Below, in pieces: positions 54,923 through 63,600 of a DNA stretch of 64,000 nucleotides. The DNA comes from Chitinophagaceae bacterium (GTDB lineage Bacteria; Bacteroidota; Bacteroidia; Chitinophagales; Chitinophagaceae). The position numbers were made by a program, and so were the translations under genes. Position 1 is the first letter of the stretch. Each line of letters begins with the position of its first letter. The stretch covers positions 674,723 to 738,722 of the forward strand of contig JAHBTR010000001.1 of the NCBI GenBank assembly GCA_019638475.1, in the 5' to 3' direction. The notes under the pieces were generated by a model. That model was not told the origin of the DNA, searched no databases, and saw only the letters and a program-made list of their open reading frames with translations.

Positions 54923-55138
54923 CTAAGCATTTAATTTGCTTTGTTTTTCTGTTTTTATTTTACCTTTTTCATAATGCTCATCTTTGAAACGAACCATAAA
55001 TGTAATAAGAAGCGTAATGAAAAGGGATGTTAAAAAAGAGTCTAAAAGACTATCATTAAATAAATAATAATTAATTGCACAACCAAACAATATAAGTATA
55101 GGTGCAACAACAATTTTTATTTTTAAGCCTCTTGACAT
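54923..55138 (-). CDS. Small membrane protein, two helices
   Basis: The 71 residues contain two hydrophobic segments, IVVAPILILFGCAINYYLF and SFLTSLFITLLITFMVRF, with a charged C-terminal tail (KDEHYEKGKIKTEKQSK). No family is recognised. It probably forms a small operon with the 45-residue protein after it. Confidence 0.6.
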   Translation of the reverse strand: MSRGLKIKIVVAPILILFGCAINYYLFNDSLLDSFLTSLFITLLITFMVRFKDEHYEKGKIKTEKQSKLNA

Positions 55139-55201
55139 ATAGGTTTAATTTTATCTAAATAATTATTCCTTCTTTAATATTCCACTAATATCAACTTCTC
55201 A

Positions 55202-55351
55202 CTACGGCTTTATTTTTACTATTTTACCGTCTTTCATTATAACAAGCTCAGACTTTTTTTGTTTTTTAAACTCAATTAATTTTTCATAGGCTTTTTCAAG
55301 ACCCAATAAAATTTTATCGTAGAGTTTTTTTTGTTTTTCAATATCAGTCAT
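55202..55351 (-). CDS. Small charged protein, putative partner (antitoxin) of the zeta-like gene
   Basis: A 49-residue frame from an ATG at 55351 reads MTDIEKQKKLYDKILLGLEK and continues with AYEKLIEFKKQKKSELVIM and KDGKIVKIKP. Its ATG lies 8 bases inside the region of the zeta-like stop (ATGACTGA context), so translation is likely coupled. Short proteins with the ending MKDGKIVKIKP are frequent next to zeta-type toxin genes in Bacteroidota, where they are thought to be antitoxins. Since the toxin here is decayed, its function may be lost or changed. Confidence 0.65.
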   Translation of the reverse strand: MTDIEKQKKLYDKILLGLEKAYEKLIEFKKQKKSELVIMKDGKIVKIKP

Positions 55352-55832
55352 AACTGCCTTTTAGTGCTACAAATGTAAGCTCTTTTATTATTTCAAGTCT
55401 TTCATTAAGAATTTTTCGTGCTATAAGTTCATGTTTTCCTATTGAGTTATCAAAAATTAATGCTCCATCAACAATAGGCAAATAAATTTCAAACAAATTT
55501 TTTATGCCTTTTATATAACGTCTTTCAATAACATCAGGCTCAATATTATGCCCACCTTCTGCAACCCTTGTTTTCACACGTTCTTTAGCCAACCCTACAT
55601 TTTGAAGCCAAAAGAAAAGTAATGTAATTGTATAGCCCTTTTCTTTAGCTTCAAGTATTTTGTTTTTATAACTTAGAGTAGATAATGTAGTTTCAAAAGC
55701 AAAACTTTCATTGTTATTCAGCAGTTCATTAATTCTGTTTAGCATTATACGCCCTGCTTCAAAAGCCACTTTTTCAGGTTGAAAATCTGCTTGTTGCAAA
55801 CTTAGCTGCACAAAATGTAAAAACGTATTCAC
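55344..55832 (-). pseudogene. Zeta-toxin-like kinase, N-terminal P-loop missing
   Basis: From residue 16 the protein matches the C-terminal two thirds of zeta-type toxins: FQPEKVAFEAGRIMLNRI, SFAFETTLST, KGYTITLLFFWL, RVKTRVAEGGHNI, VIERRYIKGIKNLFEIY. These toxins phosphorylate UDP-sugars or related substrates with ATP, which needs a GPNGAGKTT-type P-loop; none exists upstream in any frame. In a second frame just upstream, CEYVFTFCAAKFA resembles the family segment that normally precedes this block, which points to a frameshift plus loss of the beginning. The gene is probably inactive. The 49-residue partner overlaps its end. Confidence 0.75.
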
Positions 55833-55890
55833 ATTTCCGCATCATAGCATTTAACCAATAAACATCTTTATCCCTTACCTTAACTAACTG

Positions 55891-55898
55891 TATATTTG
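55891..55898 (+). promoter_or_regulatory. Probable -7 promoter box (TATATTTG) for bcp
   Basis: A full TAnnTTTG match, 21 bases before the bcp ATG. Confidence 0.5.
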
Positions 55899-55919
55899 TT
55901 ATACTTTAATCATTAAAAA

Positions 55920-56387
55920 ATGACACATTTAAAAGAAGGTCAAAAAGCACCTGATTTTACAGGTAAAGACCAAAACAATCATACCATTTCTTTAAAAGAT
56001 TATAAAGGTAAAAAAGTAGTGTTGTATTTTTATCCTCAAGACAATACACCTACTTGTACTGTACAGGCTTGTAATCTTAGAGATAATTTTTCATTGCTAA
56101 AGAAAAATGGAATAACAGTAATAGGCATTAGCCCAGACGATACCAAAAGCCATAAAAAATTTGAAGCTAAATACCAACTTCCTTTTCCTTTAATTGCAGA
56201 TACCAACCATAGCATTATAAATAAATATGACGTTTGGGGCGAAAAAAAATTATTTGGTATTAAATATATGGGCTTACGCAGAACTACTTTTGTTATTGAT
56301 GAAAATGGACTTATTCAAAAAATATTTCTAAAGCCAAAAAGCAAACAACATGCTGAAGAAATTATTAATAGCTTACACAAAGCATAA
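55920..56387 (+). CDS. bcp: Thioredoxin-dependent thiol peroxidase (Bcp-type peroxiredoxin)
   Basis: This peroxiredoxin reduces hydrogen and organic peroxides. The active site is YFYPQDNTPTCTVQACNLRD, with the peroxidatic cysteine in TCT and a resolving cysteine five residues later; the usual glycine before the first cysteine is threonine here. The later blocks VIGISPDDTKSHKKF and RTTFVIDENG are typical. The length of 155 residues is normal. Confidence 0.93.
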   Translation: MTHLKEGQKAPDFTGKDQNNHTISLKDYKGKKVVLYFYPQDNTPTCTVQACNLRDNFSLLKKNGITVIGISPDDTKSHKKFEAKYQLPFPLIADTNHSIINKYDVWGEKKLFGIKYMGLRRTTFVIDENGLIQKIFLKPKSKQHAEEIINSLHKA

Positions 56388-56420
56388 TTTCTTTTTTCAT
56401 TTTTTAAATATTTGCTTATA

Positions 56421-58109
56421 ATGAATAATGCAGCAATAGCCAACAATTTTTCTTTATTATCCAAACTTATGGATATACATAGAGACAATAGTTTTAAAGC
56501 AAAATCATATTCTTCAGCAGCATATACAATAGATAAATTACCTATTCAATTAGCTTCTTTAGAGCATAATAAAATTTTTTCTTTAAAAGGGATAGGAGAA
56601 TCTGTTGGTCAAAAAATTATTGAACAACTTACTACAGGTGCTTTTTCTTTATTGCAAGAATACATTGCAAAAACACCTCATGGTATTATTGAAATGCTGA
56701 ATATACGAGGCTTAGGGCCTAAAAAAATTGCTATAATATGGCACGATATGGAAATAGAAAGTTTGGGCGAATTGCTATATGCTTGCAATGAAAACAGACT
56801 TACACTATACAAAGGCTTTGGCAGTAAAACGCAACAAAGTATTAAAGAAAATATTGAATTTTATGTAAATACCTTAGGTAGTTATTTATATCAGCAAATA
56901 GAAAATTATACATTATCTATTCATAAACAATTAGAACAAAAATTTTCTGCTGAAACATTTATTATAACAGGCAATTTTAGAAGGCAATTAGAAATTATTG
57001 AAAAAGTAGAATGGGTAACTACTACAAATGAACATGAGTTGATAAACTTTTTTTCTACCAATAATTATCAAAAAGTAGAACATCAAAATAACTATATTGT
57101 TTTTTGTGGTGATGAAAATGTGCAACTTGGTTTTTATTGTGTAAATGAAAAGTCTTTATACACAAAACTTTTTATAACAAGTTGTAGCAATACTTTTTTA
57201 GAAAAATGGATACAACAAACAGGAATGAATGTTGATGATACTATTGAATCGGAAGAAAAAATATTTGAAAAATATCATTGTCATTATATACCACCCTACA
57301 GAAGAGAAAATGCTTTTGTGATAGAACAAGCCATGAAAGAAGCATTGCCAATTACTATACAAGAAGGCGATATAAAAGGTATTATACACAGCCATAGTAC
57401 ATGGAGTGATGGCTCAAATACTATTGAAGAAATGGCAAATGCTTGTATTATGCAAGGATTAGAATATCTGATAATTAGCGACCATAGCAAAACTGCTACT
57501 TATGCTCAAGGGCTAAGTGTAGAAAGGGTTTTAGCACAACATGAGCAAATAGATGAATTAAATAAAAAATTATTTCCTTTTACTATTTTTAAAAGTATTG
57601 AAAGTGATATTTTGGGAGATGGAAGTTTAGACTATGAACCAGAAATTTTAAACAAATTTGATTTAGTTATTGCATCTATACATTCAAATTTAAAAATGAG
57701 TGAAGAAAAGGCAATGCTAAGATTACTCAATGCAATAGCCAATCCTTTTACTTCCATAATGGGTCATTTAACTGGCAGATTATTGCTAAGCAGAAATGGT
57801 TATCCTGTAAATTATGAAGCCATTTTTGATGCTTGTGTTAAACACCATGTAGCCATAGAATTAAATGCACATCCAAGAAGATTAGATATAGACTGGCGTT
57901 ATATAGAACAAGCATTGCAAAAAAATATACTTATTTCTATTAATCCTGATGCACATGTTATAGAAGGATTTGCAGATGTTAAATATGGCATTTTAGTAGC
58001 ACAAAAAGCAGGACTAACAACAGAAAATAATCTTAGCAGTTTTACCATACATCAACTAAAAGATTTTATTGCTATACAAAAGCAAAAAAGAAAAATGGTA
58101 GAAGTGTAA
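56421..58109 (+). CDS. PolX/PHP-domain protein with degenerate polymerase domain
   Basis: The domain order is that of bacterial PolX: an 8-kDa and helix-hairpin-helix part (residues about 1-150, with SLKGIGESVGQKI and NIRGLGPKKI), a palm region, and a C-terminal PHP domain. The palm has lost its catalytic residues: where other PolX proteins have GDIDIL it reads IEKVEWV, and the second site reads VQLGFY in place of VDLR. The PHP domain is intact (GIIHSHSTWSDGS, ISDHSKTA, ASIHSNLKM, GHLTGRL, ELNAHPRRLDI, INPDAHVIEG). The protein is therefore expected to be a metal-dependent nuclease or phosphoesterase rather than a polymerase. The ATG at 56421 is used; a TTG at 56412 adds three residues. Confidence 0.85.
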   Translation: MNNAAIANNFSLLSKLMDIHRDNSFKAKSYSSAAYTIDKLPIQLASLEHNKIFSLKGIGESVGQKIIEQLTTGAFSLLQEYIAKTPHGIIEMLNIRGLGPKKIAIIWHDMEIESLGELLYACNENRLTLYKGFGSKTQQSIKENIEFYVNTLGSYLYQQIENYTLSIHKQLEQKFSAETFIITGNFRRQLEIIEKVEWVTTTNEHELINFFSTNNYQKVEHQNNYIVFCGDENVQLGFYCVNEKSLYTKLFITSCSNTFLEKWIQQTGMNVDDTIESEEKIFEKYHCHYIPPYRRENAFVIEQAMKEALPITIQEGDIKGIIHSHSTWSDGSNTIEEMANACIMQGLEYLIISDHSKTATYAQGLSVERVLAQHEQIDELNKKLFPFTIFKSIESDILGDGSLDYEPEILNKFDLVIASIHSNLKMSEEKAMLRLLNAIANPFTSIMGHLTGRLLLSRNGYPVNYEAIFDACVKHHVAIELNAHPRRLDIDWRYIEQALQKNILISINPDAHVIEGFADVKYGILVAQKAGLTTENNLSSFTIHQLKDFIAIQKQKRKMVEV

Positions 58110-58123
58110 ACCTCTACCATTTT
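58092..58123 (+). terminator. Rho-independent terminator overlapping the stop codon
   Basis: AAAATGGTAGA and TCTACCATTTT form an 11-bp stem around a 10-base loop that contains the stop codon of the PHP gene. It may work on both strands between convergent genes. Confidence 0.75.
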
Positions 58124-58150
58124 AATTAACACATTTGGTTTCTCAATATT

Positions 58151-58882
58151 TTAAAATCTAATACCAAGACTTAATCCTGCACCTCTTATACCAGCCCAAG
58201 GTCCTACAGATTTTATATAAGCAGTATTGGGTGAAGTTACTTTACTTTCAAACTTAAATGGTCCTAATTCTTTATACTCATCTAAGGTTTGTTGAAGAAT
58301 ACCTTGCTCTGCAGGTGTCAAATTTCTACTAATTACAGCATTCAAATCTCCACTACTGCTACCATAGTGTGCACCAATAATCCAAAAGTCTAAAACCATT
58401 TTTTTGAAAATACTAAATTGAGAACCTATCATTACACCACCACTAACAGATTTAATAGTTCCAGAAAAAGTTGCATATTCTGTTGTATTGGGTATTGGGG
58501 GTGTATATCTTACTGGTACATCTAAATCAAAGTTGGCAAATCTGCCATAGAAGGCAAGATAAAAACCTCTAAGTTTTTTTACAGGATAAAATCTTAATTC
58601 AGGAGTAATGGCAGTATTGCCCATTTTAAAATCTCCCAATTTTATATCATCATTTTTTAATTGCTTTTCTACAAAACTTGCCAAAGGAACTACTCTTTTA
58701 GGCATAAATCTATAAGAAAGAGAAATGGAGAATTTTTTTGCAAATGCTCTTTCGTATGTAAAGTGATAATTGCCTAAAGCAATAGAAGTAAGGTTGGTTT
58801 TAATAACATTATTGCCTCCTAATACTTTCTGAGCATTAGAAAATATTGGTAGCAGAGCTATTAGTATCAATAATTTTTTCAT
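58151..58882 (-). CDS. Predicted outer-membrane beta-barrel protein, DUF3575-like
   Basis: The signal peptide MKKLLILIALLPIFSNAQ is followed by a pattern of amphipathic strands (NVIKTNLTSIALGNYHFTYE, FSISLSYRFMP, ELRFYPVKKLRGFYLAFYGR, SVSGGVMIGSQFS) ending in an aromatic strand GAGLSGIRF-like SLGIRF. The early NLTSIALGNYHFTYERAF is typical of Bacteroidota barrel proteins of the DUF3575 type. Function unknown. It lies convergent with the PHP gene, separated by a terminator. Confidence 0.75.
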   Translation of the reverse strand: MKKLLILIALLPIFSNAQKVLGGNNVIKTNLTSIALGNYHFTYERAFAKKFSISLSYRFMPKRVVPLASFVEKQLKNDDIKLGDFKMGNTAITPELRFYPVKKLRGFYLAFYGRFANFDLDVPVRYTPPIPNTTEYATFSGTIKSVSGGVMIGSQFSIFKKMVLDFWIIGAHYGSSSGDLNAVISRNLTPAEQGILQQTLDEYKELGPFKFESKVTSPNTAYIKSVGPWAGIRGAGLSLGIRF

Positions 58883-59071
58883 AATAAGGGTTTTTGATTT
58901 TTTAATGTTAAAATTAATATTGTTTTTGATAAAGGCTTTATTCTTTCATACTTCTAAAGTAATACTTTTTTGCAGAAATCAAATTATTTTAAAATAATTA
59001 TTGGCAATAATATTAATACATACTTTTTTATCAATACCCAATAGGGGGTATTTTTTACTTAAATAAGGTAT

Positions 59072-59782
59072 TTAAGATATGCTAATACTGCCTTCTGTAA
59101 GTAATGGAAAACCCTTGTATCTTAAAATAATATTAGCACATACTATAACATCTTTCTGGCAATATGCAACAATACGAGGCAAGTTTTTTTCTTTATAATA
59201 CACCTCTTGTACTTTACTACCATCAATATCATCTTTACTGGTAGGAATTTGTAATACTGTAGCTAAAAGATGTAAAGAAATATAGTTTTTATTATCGCCA
59301 AATTTCCACCAATTCAAAGTGTCAAGCATTTGCACCTCCCATGGCTTTCTTTCATGTAGCCATAAATATTGAGGCATTGAAATACCATTTATCAATAATC
59401 TTCTACATATATAAGGAATGTCAAACTCTTTAATATTATGACCACCAAAATAAAATTGCTTATTGTGTTTATACATTTTATTGCATAAATCAATAAACTC
59501 TTTTAATAATTCAACTTCATCATCTCCATAAATACTTTTTACTCTAAGGTTTTGATTTCTGTTGCTATCTTCATAAAAATAGGCAGTGCTGATGCAAATA
59601 ATTTTTCCAAACTCTGCTAAAATGCCTGCTTTCATTTTCCAACTTTTTTCAGGAGTAGTATCGGTAGGAATAGTTTTAGAAATTTTATTCCACCAAAGAG
59701 TTTGCCACTCAGCAGAAAGCTGTTGATAATTTTCTACAATAGGAACAGTTTCAATATCTATCAATAACAAATTTTTTAACAT
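59072..59782 (-). CDS. 3'-5' exonuclease, PolB-like DEDD family
   Basis: This 236-residue RNase H-fold nuclease has Exo I LLIDIETVPIV (D and E), Exo II in GHNIKEFDIPYI (D) and Exo III YCQKDVIVCANI, which keeps the tyrosine and aspartate. In the middle, TLNWWKFGDNKNYISLHLLA is the typical block of predicted PolB-like exonucleases. It would trim DNA or RNA 3' ends and may help in repair. It stands alone between intergenic gaps with no obvious operon. Confidence 0.87.
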   Translation of the reverse strand: MLKNLLLIDIETVPIVENYQQLSAEWQTLWWNKISKTIPTDTTPEKSWKMKAGILAEFGKIICISTAYFYEDSNRNQNLRVKSIYGDDEVELLKEFIDLCNKMYKHNKQFYFGGHNIKEFDIPYICRRLLINGISMPQYLWLHERKPWEVQMLDTLNWWKFGDNKNYISLHLLATVLQIPTSKDDIDGSKVQEVYYKEKNLPRIVAYCQKDVIVCANIILRYKGFPLLTEGSISIS

Positions 59783-59915
59783 ACAGTACTGATTATTGAA
59801 CTTTAAATATACAAAGAGAATGACATCTTAAAAAAAATGTTGCTTATTTCTATTCTTTTAAAGCGTTATCAATGCCGTATCTATATCATTACTTTAACAA
59901 AACAAGAAGTATATT

Positions 59916-59931
59916 GCATTTTTAAAAATGC
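59916..59931. other. Perfect 16-bp palindrome before the coiled-coil gene
   Basis: GCATTTTTAAAAATGC lies 6 bases before the ATG at 59938. It could be a dimeric operator or a weak hairpin that hides the start. Confidence 0.35.
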
Positions 59932-59937
59932 TAAAAT

Positions 59938-60927
59938 ATGAGTTACGCACAGTATTCTTCAGAAAATTCTAATGCAGCTTCTATAGGAGGTGGTAGTAAT
60001 TATAACCAACCACAAAACAATAAAAAGAGCAATATAATTATTGCTATTCTTGTCATTGCCTTAATAGGAACATGGGCTTATATTATATATAATAAAAGTA
60101 AAGTAAATGAAGAAAGAATTGTTTATATAGATAAAATTCAAAAAGATTCTTTAGACCGTTCAGCTTTACAAGCACAATTTAATATGCTAAGCAATAAAGC
60201 AGATTCAATTACGTCTAACAACTTTCAATTACAAGGTGCTTTAGCCGAAAGAGCATCAGAAATTAATAGATTAAAAAATAATATAGCTACTATATTAAAA
60301 AATAAAAATGCCACTGCTGCTGAATTAGCAGAAGCACAGAAACAAATTATAGAGCTAAACAATAAAATAGAAGAACTTTATGCAGAAGTAGAAACTTTAA
60401 CTGCACAGAATAAACAACTAACAGCTTCTAACGAACAATTAAATGACGAAAAGAAAAAAATATCAGAAGAAAAAGATTCTTTACAATCTGATTTAGATAA
60501 AACGAAAGACGAAAAAGCCAAAGCTATAGATATTGCTTCTACACTTCATGCTTATAATATAAATGTTACTGCAATTCATCAAAAAGGCAGTAAAGAAAAA
60601 GAAACCATCAAAGCCAAAAGAGCAGATTATTTTAAAATTAGTTTTGACATTGCTGAAAATCATGTAGCACAAAGTGGCACTAAAGCATTGTTGGTGTGTA
60701 TTTACTATCCAGATGGCAGCCTTTCACTTTCTTCAGGAACTTTTACAGACAGACAAGGCAATGAAAAACAATATACCAATAAAGTAAGTATAAATTATGT
60801 GCAGGGTAACAAAATTCCTGTAAGTTTTGAATGGAAACCAGGAGATAAATTTAAGGCAGGAGAATACAAAATAGAAATTTATAATAATGGCTATAAAATT
60901 GGTGAAACCTTTAAGACAATTAAATAA
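59938..60927 (+). CDS. Membrane-anchored coiled-coil protein of unknown function
   Basis: After a polar N-terminus of about 30 residues comes one membrane helix (NIIIAILVIALIGTWAYIIY), then a long coiled coil from about residue 55 to 195 (KADSITSNNFQLQ, EAQKQIIELNNKIEELYAEV, LQSDLDKTKDEKAKA), and a C-terminal beta-type domain of about 120 residues (YFKISFDIAENHVA, GTKALLVCIYYPDGSLSLSS, IPVSFEWKPGDKFKAGEY). The layout suggests a cell-envelope linker with a periplasmic Ig-like end. The family is not recognised. Confidence 0.7.
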   Translation: MSYAQYSSENSNAASIGGGSNYNQPQNNKKSNIIIAILVIALIGTWAYIIYNKSKVNEERIVYIDKIQKDSLDRSALQAQFNMLSNKADSITSNNFQLQGALAERASEINRLKNNIATILKNKNATAAELAEAQKQIIELNNKIEELYAEVETLTAQNKQLTASNEQLNDEKKKISEEKDSLQSDLDKTKDEKAKAIDIASTLHAYNINVTAIHQKGSKEKETIKAKRADYFKISFDIAENHVAQSGTKALLVCIYYPDGSLSLSSGTFTDRQGNEKQYTNKVSINYVQGNKIPVSFEWKPGDKFKAGEYKIEIYNNGYKIGETFKTIK

Positions 60928-61052
60928 AACCTACGTTTAACAGTACATATTCTAAAAATTAAGCCTCAAAAAATACTCCTTTTAGAGAGTGCTTTTATTG
61001 TTTTTAAAAAATTTTGTCGTAGATATTAAATTTTTTGAAATCGGATTATCCC

Positions 61053-61060
61053 TATTTTTG
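61053..61060 (+). promoter_or_regulatory. Probable -7 promoter box (TATTTTTG) for pckA
   Basis: It fits TAnnTTTG and lies 25 bases before the pckA ATG at 61086. Confidence 0.45.
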
Positions 61061-61085
61061 CAAACTAACAAATGTTCGTTTATAT

Positions 61086-62690
61086 ATGTCAATTCCAACA
61101 ATTTCTATCCCAACAGATAAATTATTGCAGTTGGGAATTTCCGAAGCAGTAAATATTCATTATCAATTATCTCCAGAAGAATTAGTAAAACAAGCACTCG
61201 AAAAAAAACAAGGTGTATTAAATGATACAGGTGCATTGTGTATTAATACAGGAGAATTTACTGGTCGTAGTCCTCAAGATAAATTCATTGTAAAAGATGA
61301 TTTAACTGCCAATTCAGTAAACTGGAACAATATCAATATCCCAATAGAGGACAAATATTACCAGCAATTAAAAAGAAAAATTTTAAACTATTTAGGGCAG
61401 CAAGGAGAAATTTGGGTTCGTGATGGATATGCTTGTGCAGACCCTAAATATAGAATTAATATTAGGGTAATTAATGAAAACCCATGGAGCAATTTATTTG
61501 CTTATAACATGTTTCTTCGTCCAGAAAATACAGAGTTAAGTAATTACGCTATAGATTGGCACATTATTCAAGCACCTGGTTTTAGAGCAGATGCTTCTAT
61601 AGATGGTACACGCCAACACAACTTTGCTATTGTTTCTTTTACAGAAAAAACAATCATCATTGGAGGTTCAGGTTATACAGGCGAAATGAAAAAAGGCATT
61701 TTCACTATATTAAATTATGTATTACCTCATCAAAAAAATGTGCTAAGTATGCACTGTAGTGCCAATCTTGGTAAAGATGGAGATGTAGCCATTTTCTTTG
61801 GATTGAGTGGTACAGGAAAAACTACTTTAAGTGCAGACCCTAATCGTAAATTGATAGGAGATGATGAGCATGGATGGACAGCCAATACAGTATTTAATTT
61901 TGAAGGTGGTTGTTATGCAAAAGTGATTGATTTAAGTGCAGAAAAAGAACCAGAAATTTTTAATGCTATTCGCCCAGGTGCATTGGTTGAAAATGTAACT
62001 TTTGTAGATGGCACTAATAAAATTGATTTTGCTGGTAAAAAAATTACAGAAAACACAAGAGTAAGCTATCCATTAAATTTTATTTCTAATGCTTTAGAAC
62101 CAAGTGTTGGCGGTTTACCCAAAAATATTTTTTTCTTAACATGCGATGCTTATGGAGTTTTACCTCCCATTAGTAAATTAACCCCTGGTCAAGCTATGTA
62201 TCAGTTCATTAGTGGTTATACTGCAAAAGTAGCAGGTACAGAAGCTGGTATTACAGAACCAAAAAGTACATTTAGTGCTTGTTTTGGTGCACCATTTTTA
62301 CCACTTCACCCAGGTCAATATGCTGAAATGTTAGGTAAAAAAATGAAAGAACATAATGTAAATATTTGGATGGTTAATACAGGATGGAGTGGAGGAGCTT
62401 ATGGTGTAGGTCAAAGAATGAAACTTAGCTACACAAGAGCTATGATAACTGCTGTATTAAATGGAGAGTTAGACAATGCAACATTTGAAGCACATCCAAT
62501 ATTTGGAATGTTAATGCCTGCAACTTGTCCTAATGTTCCTGAGCAAATTTTAAATCCAAGAAACACTTGGGCTGATAAAAATGCTTACGATGAAACAGCT
62601 AAAAATTTAGCTAATCAGTTTATTAAAAACTTTGAAAAATATGCAAGCGGTGTAACAGAAGAAATTTTAGCTGCTGCACCTAAAGTATAA
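61086..62690 (+). CDS. pckA: Phosphoenolpyruvate carboxykinase (ATP)
   Basis: PckA makes phosphoenolpyruvate from oxaloacetate in gluconeogenesis. The kinase 1a loop GLSGTGKTTLSAD lies near residue 240, the metal site GDDEHGW near 260, and INTGEFTGRSPQDKF near 50 is the substrate-binding block. The ATG at 61086 starts the normal N-terminus; an in-frame start at 61035 adds 17 unconserved residues and would lie in the promoter region. Length is 534 residues, typical of the ATP-dependent family. A strong terminator follows. Confidence 0.96.
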   Translation: MSIPTISIPTDKLLQLGISEAVNIHYQLSPEELVKQALEKKQGVLNDTGALCINTGEFTGRSPQDKFIVKDDLTANSVNWNNINIPIEDKYYQQLKRKILNYLGQQGEIWVRDGYACADPKYRINIRVINENPWSNLFAYNMFLRPENTELSNYAIDWHIIQAPGFRADASIDGTRQHNFAIVSFTEKTIIIGGSGYTGEMKKGIFTILNYVLPHQKNVLSMHCSANLGKDGDVAIFFGLSGTGKTTLSADPNRKLIGDDEHGWTANTVFNFEGGCYAKVIDLSAEKEPEIFNAIRPGALVENVTFVDGTNKIDFAGKKITENTRVSYPLNFISNALEPSVGGLPKNIFFLTCDAYGVLPPISKLTPGQAMYQFISGYTAKVAGTEAGITEPKSTFSACFGAPFLPLHPGQYAEMLGKKMKEHNVNIWMVNTGWSGGAYGVGQRMKLSYTRAMITAVLNGELDNATFEAHPIFGMLMPATCPNVPEQILNPRNTWADKNAYDETAKNLANQFIKNFEKYASGVTEEILAAAPKV

Positions 62691-62713
62691 TTTTAATTTT
62701 CAAATTATCTAAT

Positions 62714-62748
62714 AAAAAAATCTCACTAAATACAAGTGAGATTTTTTT
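62714..62748 (+). terminator. Rho-independent terminator after pckA
   Basis: A7 plus TCTCACT and its complement AGTGAGA plus T7 give a 14-bp stem with a 7-base loop. It can also act on the opposite strand for the response regulator gene. Confidence 0.88.
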
Positions 62749-62768
62749 TAAATAATAAAGTCTCAATA

Positions 62769-63433
62769 TTAATTACTTTTCTTATTAAAAACTTTTATAG
62801 CCTGTGCTTTTGAAGTAACGTATAATTTTTTATAAATTTTACTGATATGATTTCTTATGGTGTTGGGGCTTACATTTAGTTGCAGGCTTATTTCTTTATA
62901 CTCCAATCCATCTACTAAAAATTCCAATACTTGTTTTTCTCTTTCGCTAAGACCATAATCTTCTTCTTCTGTATTTTCAGGAACAATAATAGGTACAGTA
63001 GCAGTCATCAAAAGGTGTAGTGTACGTCTTGCAATACTTGGCGACATAGGAGCTCCCTTTTCTTGCATTAAATCTTCAATAGCTTCAGCTATTCTGCTTA
63101 CGGGTTCATCTTTTAATAAATAACCACTTGCTCCAGCTTTTATGGCTTGAAAAATTTTATCATCTTCATCAAAAATGGTGAGCATTAAAAATTTTACATT
63201 CGGGTATCGTTCTTTGCCTTTGGCAACAGCTTCTATACCATTCATATTGGGCATATCAATATCCATTAAAACCACATCAGGAAAGCCTGTATTTTTATTG
63301 GCTGCTATTTGTTCTAAAAAATCAATACCATTTTCTGCAGTAAACAGCACATGAATATTAGGCAGGCTGTTCAGCCTTTCCTCCAATATAAGCCTGATGC
63401 TTTTTTGTCATCTACAATAGCTATATAAGTCAT
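62769..63433 (-). pseudogene. NarL/LuxR-type response regulator with a frameshift in the receiver domain
   Basis: The downstream frame encodes a receiver part with phosphorylation site VVLMDIDMPNMNG and the lysine in YLLKDEPV, followed by a LuxR-type helix-turn-helix (LSEREKQVLEFLVDGLEYKE and the recognition helix NVSPNTIRNHISKIYKKL). It lacks the first strand and the acidic pair. These are found in another frame directly upstream, starting at an ATG at 63433: MTYIAIVDDKK. The two frames join at a run of six A (63401-63406 on the plus strand); seven A would restore the typical DDKKSIRLILEERL. Either the gene is broken, or the tract is slippery, or a base was missed. The kinase gene upstream is probably its partner. 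Confidence 0.85.
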
Positions 63434-63443
63434 ATTATCAGCC

Positions 63444-63470
63444 CCCCAGTCCTCCAAAGGAGGTTTTTTT
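63444..63470. other. Short GC-rich hairpin with a T/A tract between kinase and regulator genes
   Basis: CCTCC (63451-63455) and GGAGG (63459-63463) pair around AAA, followed by a run of T on the plus strand and preceded by CCCCCC. On the strand of the flanking genes the run is A, so it is not an ordinary terminator for them. It resembles dispersed hairpins of Bacteroidota genomes. Confidence 0.45.
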
Positions 63471-63600
63471 TACCCGACTTTTTGTTATAAATTAAATTTT
63501 AGCAATAGCATATTTAACAACTGTAACTTTTTTCAGTAACTACAAATATGCTGTTTTGCTTTATCGTTTGCAATAGTGCATTTGTACTTTGTTGGGTTTA

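Noticed and set aside
59938..60927. SMC-like chromosome segregation protein
   Set aside because: The coiled coil is short, there is no ATPase head, and a membrane helix is present; similarity would be only compositional.
63444..63470. Terminator of the kinase gene
   Set aside because: The T-run lies on the plus strand while both neighbouring genes are on the minus strand, so the polarity is wrong.
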